From Amorphophallus konjac (lineage: Eukaryota > Streptophyta > Magnoliopsida > Alismatales > Araceae): a DNA stretch of 64,000 nt. Under the pieces are notes generated by a model. It saw only the letters and a program-made list of their open reading frames with translations, had not been told where the DNA came from and did not search any database. The stretch spans positions 73,803,491-73,867,490 of the forward strand of contig CM040124.1 in assembly GCA_022559845.1 (NCBI GenBank). Direction: 5' to 3'. The position numbers and the translations under genes were made by a program. The number at the start of each line of letters is the position of its first letter. The first letter of the stretch is position 1. Shown piece after piece: positions 55,694 to 64,000 of this stretch.

Positions 55694-58600
55694 TGTAAGG
55701 CCCTAGAATTTATGTATAACAATTTTTGGATTATTTATGGAATTTTCTGAGATTTATAGAGGCTAAATAAATTAATAAATGAATTATTGAATTAATAAAT
55801 GGGTTATAAGGCCCAAATATGGTAAACAATTAACCTAGCCTATTTAATTGAAACCCAATAGGTTCAAGGACCAAGCCCATTAAGTTTGGCCCATATTCTA
55901 GAAGGTTATTTAGCATATTCACGAATTTTAAGGATAAATACTATTTTTACAGATAATTATATAGATAAAACGAATAAAAAAGTTTTATTAATTTGAAACT
56001 CTGCACACGTTGTCTGTAACGGTCTATCATGCGACCGCCACATACATGTGACGCATCAGGACTGGACCGTCACACCCTGCTGATTCCGTGAGAGGAAGAA
56101 CAAGCAAAAAGATTGGATTTTTACTAGCTTATCTCTTAGGGATCGAGATGGGAAGACTAGTAGATTTGTTAAGAACTCTTAGAAGTTGATCTAAACTTTA
56201 ACAAGGACTCTAGAATCGATCTAATCTTCAAACCCGAGTCAAAACCCTATAAAAAGGACCTAGTTCTGAACTAAGCGACCCTTACTTTTGGCTCGGAAAG
56301 AAACAAGGGAAGGAGATAGAATCTCGGGTAAGTCCTTTAGAACATTGTATTTCTAATACTAAGGTCTAACTACTCTCAAAATTTCATGATAGGAGGTCGA
56401 GAATCCAAGGTGTTAGAGGCTTCCAAAGTTGCTGGTACGACCTTAGCAGTCCAAGATTCTAAGCAAAGGACCACTGAATATCAAGGAATTAGGACGCCTA
56501 AACGAGGTAATTAGAATTAGATGCTTTATAACTTTTTGTTCCCAATAGTATCATCTTCCTTAGGTCAAGAGGTTGAAGAGTTAGAGCGACATGAAGTTGC
56601 TGAAAAATTACAAGAAGAAGGGAACTAGGGAGTATCTTGAAGATCAAATTAGAAGTTTAAAGCCCAGATAAGAGGTAGGTCATCTCATGAACGGAAAAAA
56701 CAACATGTTAGGGATAAAAGTCCTCTGATTTGACTTGATTTCATGCATTATAGATTATGAATTTCATGTTTTAGTAAGTTCATGCATACATGCATAACTT
56801 TAGCCTAATCAAGGATAAAAGATATCATCTTGTTAATTCACTGAAACCTATGCATCTAGATGGCATTTACTTTGTTATCATGACTATACTAGTTACTGAT
56901 TATGATTTTTCTTGCATGGACATAGTTCCTTATCTTTATCCTCAGCAGAAGCTTTGACGGATTAGGGTAGGACCGTCACATGATTGTAACGGCCTTACGA
57001 TAAGCCGTCACACTCTCTATTGTGTTTAAGTCGATCTATTGTCTCTGACGCACCATCGCAGGAGCATTACAATACTGTAACGGCCCCATGATAAATCGTC
57101 ACAAGCACTGTAACGCGCCTATCCTCGACCATCAGGGTACTATGTTCTGTCAACCCGAAACAGAATAAAGAACAGTCCAACTTACTTATAAATAAGCCTA
57201 GTTATCTAAGTTTTGACCTGATATCATGACTTTGAGTTTATCTACTGATTCATAATAGGAATTGCATGATCTTGAGTTATTTTAAAGCATATGTTATATT
57301 TATTGACTAACTTTATAGTTTTGTATTTAAATCATGATTTTTTTAATGTTGTATTGATGGAGTTTTATCTTGGTTTCACATCGTTTCACAGTCTTTTCTA
57401 TCCATAGAGTCATTTTCTTTAAGTACATGGCATATATTCCGGTATATGGCCATTAGTTTACACTTTGCACTATAGGAACATATTCTTGAACATGAGGACC
57501 TCTCTATTGGATATTCCTTTCAATGGACTAGAAAATCTTGTTTCAAGGCCTCCGTAATTCTCCGCGAGCCTGGGGTTCCCACTAGGACGCCGAGTTGGTT
57601 GTACCATGAAAGCCCAATCATTAGAAAACACTATCGATAGTTTCTGGTTTTTGGAGATGTAACGGATCCAGTTTGGACCGTTAGGCTCATCTAACGGCCC
57701 AATAAACGACCGTCACATTAAACTGAGTCCAATTTCTTTGTTTTCGGATTCAGACCATTGTAACGGCCCAGTACTGGAGCATCACGTTATGTAACGGCCC
57801 AGTATAAGACCGTCACAGTTCTTGAGTACATTAACCCAAGGTTTGACCAAAGGGTTGATATTCTAAAGTTCCTAGGTGGATTATTGATGGTCTAGGACTT
57901 GTCGTATTGTCTAAGATACTTAATTTAAATTATGAAAGATAATGAATGTACCGTTATGCTACCGAATTATTCCCATGAGCATAATGTCATCTTAAATCAT
58001 TCTTGATCTCTCATATTCTTAATTGAAGCATTCGTTCTTTGAGAGTTGTTGTCATGAGCTTATTGATTGAATTGTTATATTACTGGCCATACTTTATTGT
58101 TACACTCATGGAAGTAGTTTGATTTATACGTGAAGATGCAGTTCGGGCACTGATTGTGTCCAAGGGCTCTATGCTAGTCCCCTCGGCTGATTGCCGGAAA
58201 CATACTATTATAAACCATGAGGTATGATACTACTGGCGTCGCGTTGTGCTGGGAGTACTTTCTTTATAAATAAGTGAAATCCATGAGCACTCGTGAAAAT
58301 CTAGTGAATTGCTACATGATTGACGTTCTCGTACGTAACATTTATGGTTATGAAAGTGAAAAGTGAAAGTGCATTACCGTTACATTCTTGTTCATGAAAG
58401 GCCATGCTACATTCTTGATCATACTTGTTACATTCTTGCTAGTTCATACTCGTTCATCCTATCTTACATGATCGTCTTGTTACTTTGATTTGATCGCATG
58501 ATTTATCGCATTCGCATGATTTTACCTTATTCTTTAGAGCTAAAATGCTAATTACTTTAATAGTGCTAGTCATGTTGATGCGAAGATACCTACTGGGCAA

Positions 58601-58977
58601 GTGTGCTCATTACCTATTTCCAATCTTTTTCAGGAGATGGAAGTGAGTCAGGTTCAGATTTGGAGTGTTCAAGTAGCGGATCCGAGAGTGAATAAAGAAT
58701 GAGCGAAGACTTAGGAAGTTTACATTGTTTAGATCGAGTCTATGTAATTTTTTTTTTCTTGAGTCTAGTATGATGGAAGTTGAATTAGTGGTTGTATTTG
58801 AATATTGGATTTGATTATTAATCAAATAAGTTGAAGTTTAGTAAATATTGTGTGATTGCATTCTTATGTGTGATTGCCTTGCGCTCTGATCGTTCTTGCT
58901 TGCAAGAGGCTTACCATGCCGGCTGTTCGCGTTCCTCGAGCGAGTCTTCCGTTGTAATAACGGCTCAGGGCGTGACA
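55694..58977 (+). repeat. 5' LTR of element G1 (3284 bp)
   Basis: TGTAAGGCCC at the start, GGGCGTGACA at the end. The TATA-like box tataaaaag lies at 56249-56257. About ten inverted repeats with arms TAACGGCC/GACCGTCA occur at 56017-56040, 56048-56073, 56955-56978, 56987-57010, 57076-57103, 57660-57682, 57692-57716, 57761-57785 and 57792-57816, among others. The shared 45-base motif is at 57560-57605. No coding ORF is supported. Confidence 0.9.
56249..56257 (+). promoter_or_regulatory. TATA-like box in G1 LTR
   Basis: TATAAAAAG; the matching site in G2 is TATAAATAG at 60789-60797. Confidence 0.5.
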
Positions 58978-58984
58978 GTTAAGT

Positions 58985-58997
58985 TGGTATCAGAGCC
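58985..58997 (+). other. Primer binding site of element G1 (initiator Met tRNA)
   Basis: TGGTATCAGAGCC, seven bases after the LTR end. Confidence 0.92.
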
Positions 58998-59208
58998 TAA
59001 GTCTCAAGACTTAGGGAGAAGAGTCATGTCGTAGGATAAGTCCAAGGTTTAAGGACCCATACCTATGAACTAAGGAAAAAATTTTCATACCCATGTGAGG
59101 ATTGGGTAGAGCCCGGGATGAGATAGTTATATAGACATTATCTTAGGATAAATATTCCCGACTCTAAATAACTAAAATGTCCATGACTCTCAGGTACCTT
59201 GACTCTCA

Positions 59209-60234
59209 ATGGCTCATCGTATAAACTGGGACGAGATGAAGCAAACTGTTGCGGGACTTACTCAAGCCCTACAGACATGGCCCAAGCTGGTGGAAGGGCT
59301 GGCGCGGGTAACCTACACGGCAATTTCCAAAGTTTAAATCCTCCACGATTCTCTGGATCTTCTAACACAGATGAAGTGGAAAATTGGATCGACGAAATGA
59401 ATCGAATATTCGATGTCATGCAATGCACCGACCAGGAGAAAGTTCGACTTGCCACATTCCAACTCAACAAGGATGCTCGTACATGGTGGAAATCCATTCT
59501 GGCGCCACCTGCAGATGCACCTCACATATGGCAGGGTTTTCTTACACTTTTTTTAGTCAAGTACTTCTCCGAGCATGTAAAGGAGAGGAAGGCTATGGAA
59601 TTTGCCTCCTTAAATCAAGGCACGATGTCCGTGGCAGAATATGAATTACAATTCTCTCGATTAGCACCTTATGCTCCTCACTTAGTAAGCACTGATTTAT
59701 TGATGGACAACCGATTTATGGATGGTTTAAGACCGGGATTTATCCAACAACTTGGAACTCAGAATATCCTCACCTATACCGAGATGATTCAAAGAGTGCA
59801 TCTATGTGAAAGAACCATGGAGTTGTGGAGAGGCTCCGAGGAGAGAGGTCAAGCCGAATACATGATAGGCAAGAAGAGAAAGACGTGGATGAGGATGAAA
59901 ATCGTCACATTAAGAGGTCCCGTAATGGGAACGGTAATGAAAAAAGAAATGGAAATGGAAATGAAAAGAACAAGAAAGTTAAAGAAGAGAAGGAGCAAGC
60001 CGCGGCACCTTGCTCATTTTGTGAAAAAATTGAGCACTTGGTAGAAGAATGTTGGAAACGTCTCGGCGCTTGTCTCAAATGTGGAAGCCGGGAATATCGC
60101 TTGCCCCTGTGTCCTCTCATAAATGAACAATCTTCAAAGGATAACAACGGACGCGGGAAGCGAGGTTGATTAAATGCCATTCTAGACAAGGAAGGTGAAA
60201 TGATTAAAGGTACCCTCTTAACCCATTCACCTTA
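59209..60234 (+). pseudogene. gag: Gag and protease start of element G1, frameshifted
   Basis: The probable start is the ATG at 59209 (MAHRINWDEMKQTVAGLTQ). The frame shifts near 59270 into the phase that holds NLHGNFQSLNPPRFSGSS, the Retrotrans_gag core (WIDEMNRIFDVM, FQLNKDARTWWKS, RKAMEFASLNQGTMSVAEYE, RFMDGLRPGF) and ERTMELWRG. A second shift near 59880 leads to a basic stretch and two knuckle-like motifs, CSFCEKIEHLVEEC and CLKCGSREYRLPLC, both altered from CCHC. The end, MIKGTLLTHSPYV, is the usual beginning of the Tekay protease, where G2 inserted. G2 shares the first frameshift. Confidence 0.85.
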
Positions 60235-63200
60235 TGTAAGGCCCCAGAATTTATGTATAATAATTTCTGGATTATTTATGGAATTTTCTGAGATTTATAA
60301 GGGCTAAATAAATTAATAAATGAATTATTGAATTAATAAATGGGTTATAAGGCCCAAATATGGTAAACAATTCCCTAGCCTATTTAATTGAAACCCAATA
60401 GGTTCAAGGACCAAGCCCATTAAGTTTGGCCCATATTCTAGAAGGTTATTTAGCATATTCACGAATTTTAAAGATAAATACTATTTTTATAGATAATTAT
60501 ATAGATAAAATGAATAAAAGAGTTTTATTAATTTGAAACTCTGCACACGTTGTCTGTAACGGTCTATCATTCGACCGCCACATGCATGTGACGCATCAGG
60601 ACTGGATCGTCACACCCTGCTGATTCCGTGAGAGGAAGAACAAGCAAAAAGATTAGATTTTTACTAGCTTATCTCTTAGGGATCGAGATGGGAAGACTAG
60701 TAGAGGTGTTAAGAACTCTTAGAAGTTGATCTAAGCTTTAACAAGGACTCTAGAATCGATCTAATCTTCAAACCCTAGCCACAACCCTATAAATAGGACC
60801 TAGTTCTGAACTAAGCGACCCTTACTTTTGGCTCGCGAAGAAACAAGGTAAGGAGATAGAATCTCGGGTAAGTCTTTTAGAACTTTTTATTTATAATACT
60901 AAGGTCTAACTACTCTCAAAATTTCATGATAGGAGGTCGGGAATCAAAGAGTTAGAGGCTTCCAAAGTTGCTGGTATGACCTTAGCAGTCCAGGATTCTG
61001 AGCAAAGGACCACTGAAGATCAAAGAATTAGGACACCTAAACGAGGTAATTAGAATTAGATGCTTTAGAACTTTTTGTTCCCAATAGTATCATCTTCCTA
61101 ACTTCTAAATTTCACGTCCCTAGGTCATGAGGTTGAAGAGTTAGAGCGACGTGAAGTTGCTAAAAAACTACATGAAGAAGGGAACTAAGGCGTATCTTGA
61201 AGATCAAATTAGAAGTTTAAAGCCCAGATAAGAGGTAGGTCATCTCATGAACGGCAAAAAAAATATGTTAGGGATAAAAGCCCTCTGATTTGACTTGATT
61301 TCATGCATTATAGATTATGAATTTCATGTTTTAGTAAGTTCATGCATACATGCATAACTTTAGCCTAATCAAGGATAAAAGACATCATCTTGTTAATTCA
61401 CTGAAACCTATGCATCTAGATGACCTTTACTTTGTTATCATGACTAGACTAGTTAGTGATTGTGATTTTTCTTGCATGGGCATAGTTCCTTATCTTTATC
61501 CTCAGCAGAAGCTCTGACGGATTAGGGTAGGACCGTCACATGATTGTAATGGCCTTACGATAAGCCGTCACACTCTCTGTTGTGTTTAAGTCGATCTGTT
61601 GTCTCTGACGCACCATCGCAGGAGCATTACAATAATGTAACGGCCCCACGATAAACAGTCACAAGCACTGTAACGCGCCTATCCTCGACCGTCAGGGTAC
61701 TGTGTTCTGTCAACCCAAAACAGAATAAAGAACAGTCCAACTTACTTATAAATAAGCCTAGTTATCTAAGTTTTGACCTGATATCATGACTTTGAGTTTA
61801 TCTACTGATTCATAATAGGAATTGCATGATCTTGAGTTATTTTAAAGCATATGTTAATTTTATTGACTAACTTTATAGTTTTGTATTTAAATCATGATTT
61901 TTTCTAATGTTGTATTGATGGAGTTTTATCTTGGTTTCACATCGTTTCACAGTCTTTTCTATCCATAGAGTCATTTTCTTTAAGTACATGGCATATATTC
62001 CGATATATGGCCATTAGTTTACGCTTTACACTATAGGAACATATTCTTGAACATGAGGACCTCTCTATTGGATATTCCTTCCAATGTACTAGAAAATCTT
62101 GTTTCAAGGCCTCCGTAATTCTCCGCGAGCCTGGGATTCCCACTAGGACGCCGAGTTGGTTGTACCATGAAAGCCCAATCATTAGAAAACACTATCGATG
62201 GTTTCTGGTTTTTGGAGATGTAACGGATCCAGGTTGGACCGTCAGGCTCATCTAACGGCCCAATAAACGACCGTCACATTAAACTGAGTCCAATTTCTTT
62301 GTTTTCAGATTCAGACCATTGTAACGGCCCAGTACTGGAGCGTCACGTTATGTAACGGCCCAGTATAAGACCATCACAGTTCTTGAGTACATTAACCCAA
62401 GGTTTGACCAAAGGGTTGATATTCTAAAGTTCCTAGAAGGATTATTGATGGTATAGGACTTGTCGTATTGTCTAAGATACTTAATTTAAATTATGAAAGA
62501 TAACGAATGTATCGTTATGCTACCGAATTATTCCCATGAGTATAATCTCATCTTAAATCATTCTTGATCTCTCATATTCTTAATTGAAGCATTCGTTCTT
62601 TGAGAGTTGTTGTCATGAGCTTATTGATTGAATTGTTATATTACTGGCCATACTTTATTCTTACACTCATGGAAGTAGCTTGATTTATACGTGAAGATGC
62701 AGTTCGGGCGCTGATTGTGTCCAAGGGCTCTATGCTAGTCCCCTCGGCTGATTGCCGGAAACATACTATTATAAACCATGGGGTATGATGCTACTGGCGT
62801 CGCATTGTGCTGGGAGTACTTTCTTTATAAATAAGTGAAATCCATGAGCACTCGTGAAAATCTAGTTAATTGCTACATGATTGGCATTCTCGTGCGTAAC
62901 ATTTATGGTTATGAAAGTGAAAAGTGAAAGTGCATTCTCGTTACATTCTTATTCATGAAAGGTCATGCTACATTCTTGATCATACTTGTTACATTCTTGC
63001 TAGTTCATACTCGTTCATCCTATCTTACATGATCGTCTTGTTACTTTGATTTGATCGCATGATTTATCGCATTCGCATGATTTTACCTTATTCTTTAGAG
63101 CTAAAATACTAATTACTTTAATAGTGCTAGTCATGTTGATGCGAAGATACCTACTGGGCAAGTGTGCTCATTACCTATTTCCAATCTTTTTCAGGAGATG

Positions 63201-63541
63201 AAAGTGAGGCAGGTTCGGATTTGGAGTGTTCAAGTTGCGGATCCGAGAGTGAATAAAGAATGAGCGAAGACTTAGGAAGTTTACATTGTTTAGATCGAGT
63301 CTATGTAATTTTTTTTTATTTCTTGAGTCTAGTATGATGGAAGTTGAATTAGTGGTTGTATTTGAATATTGGATTTGATTATTAATCAAATAAGTTGAAG
63401 TTTAGTAAATATTGTACGATTGCATTCTTATGTGTGATTGCCTTGCGCTCTGATCGTTCTTGCTTGCAAGAGGCTTACCATGCCGGCTGTTCGCGTTCCT
63501 CGAGCGAGTCTTCCGCTGTAATAAAGGCTCGGGACATGACA
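60235..63541 (+). repeat. 5' LTR of element G2 (3307 bp)
   Basis: The same plan as 55694-58977, with the same inverted-repeat clusters and the 45-base motif (62121-62166). It ends GGGACATGACA. No gene is seen; the frames at 61937-62182 and elsewhere are short and unlike proteins. Confidence 0.9.
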
Positions 63542-63548
63542 GTTAAGT

Positions 63549-63561
63549 TGGTATCAGAGCC
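63549..63561 (+). other. Primer binding site of element G2
   Basis: TGGTATCAGAGCC, seven bases after the LTR. Confidence 0.9.
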
Positions 63562-63772
63562 TAAGTCTCAAGACTTAGGGAGAAGAGTCATGTCGTAGGA
63601 TAAGTCCAAGGTTTAAGGACCCATACCTATGAACTAAGGAAAAAATTTTCATACCCATGTGAGGATTGGGTAGAGCCCGGGATGAGATAGTTATATAGAC
63701 ATTATCTTAGGATAAATATTCCCGACTCTAAATAACTAAAATGTCCATGACTCTCAGGTACCTTGATTCTCA

Positions 63773-64000
63773 ATGGCTCATCGTATAAACTGGGACGAGA
63801 TGAAGCAAACTGTTGCGGGACTTACTCAAGCCCTACAGACATGGCCCAAGCTGGTGGAAGGGCTGGCGCGGGTAACCTACACGGCAATTTCCGAAGTTTA
63901 AATCCTCCACGATTCTCTGGATCTTCTAACCCAGATGAAGCGAAAAATTGGATCGACGAAATGAATCGAATATTCGATGTCATGCAATGCACCGACCAGG
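63773..64000 (+). pseudogene. gag: Start of gag of element G2 (partial)
   Basis: Starts MAHRINWDEMKQTVAGLTQ at 63773 and carries the same early phase change as G1. The Gag arm LNPPRFSGSSNPDE and FDVMQCTDQ follow up to the edge. Confidence 0.8.

Larger units (their letters stand above)
55694..60234 (+). mobile_element. Element G1: Tekay/Del-like Ty3/gypsy, 5' half only
   Basis: A 5' LTR (55694-58977), the initiator-Met primer site, leader, gag and the first residues of protease are visible. The element is then interrupted at 60235 by a second copy of its family. Gag type, two knuckle remnants and the TGGTATCAGAGCC primer site fit the Tekay/Del chromovirus lineage. The remainder lies beyond G2. 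Confidence 0.85.
60235..64000 (+). mobile_element. Element G2: second Tekay-like copy, inserted in G1, cut by the window edge
   Basis: It starts TGTAAGGCCCC inside G1's protease start. The five bases before it, cctta (60230-60234), should be the duplication. LTR, primer site and the start of gag are visible. No purine tract precedes the LTR, so this is a new insertion within G1, not the 3' LTR of G1. It differs from G1 by scattered substitutions and a 22-base insertion near 61099. Confidence 0.87.

Noticed and set aside
60235..63541. 3' LTR of G1
   Set aside because: It is preceded by protease coding sequence, not a purine tract, and followed by a primer site and gag.

Overview
The window is plant nuclear DNA, most likely from an angiosperm with a large, repeat-rich genome. 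It is made almost entirely of LTR retrotransposons nested inside one another. I found no host protein gene, rRNA, tRNA or organellar sequence. The plant assignment rests on the element lineages: Tat/Ogre-type Ty3/gypsy with an extra archaeal-type RNase H, Tekay/Del-type gypsy with a Met-tRNA primer site, SIRE-type copia with multi-knuckle Gag, and a Tork/Angela-like copia. The species cannot be named from the sequence.

I name eight elements A to H. A (minus strand, 1-9274, cut by the left edge) is a Tat/Ogre-type element with Gag, protease, RT, RNase H and the start of a second RNase H. Its 5' LTR sits inside H, a remnant Tekay-like LTR (9275-9855). E (plus strand, from 10542) is a SIRE-type copia element whose 5' LTR was split by F. 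F (plus, 12019-43083, target duplication gtcta) is a full copia element whose 5' LTR was split by B. B (minus, 13326-35101, duplication tttct) is a SIRE-type element with gag but no pol, and its 5' LTR was split by C. C (minus, 22451-33026, duplication ccgcc) is a very young pol-less element with two 1942-bp LTRs differing at about four positions. To the right, E's gag was split by D (minus, from 45863), a decayed pol-less relative of A and C. D was split by G1 (plus, from 55694), a Tekay-like element, and G1 was split by a second copy of its own family, G2 (from 60235, running off the right edge). Two four-deep nests (E>F>B>C and E>D>G1>G2) share one oldest host.

A, C and D form a group: A and C have the same arginine-tRNA-like primer site, all three have a second copy of its core inside the LTR, and their leaders and Gag N-termini are similar. 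A carries pol. C and D carry instead a long proline-rich ORF with an unrecognised module. This is consistent with C having been moved in trans by an A-like partner.

The most unusual content is short inverted repeats. C's leader has nine hairpins spaced mostly 32-34 bases apart. A, D and G carry closely similar ACGG...CCGT hairpins although they belong to different lineages. A, C and G also share a roughly 45-base sense-strand motif. The SIRE-type LTR of B has about 55 copies of an 11-base motif upstream of its TATA box, and the copia F leader has a GC-rich island and four copies of a 20-base imperfect palindrome. Older elements carry many stop codons that all look like C-to-T or G-to-A changes, as expected of methylated, silenced DNA.
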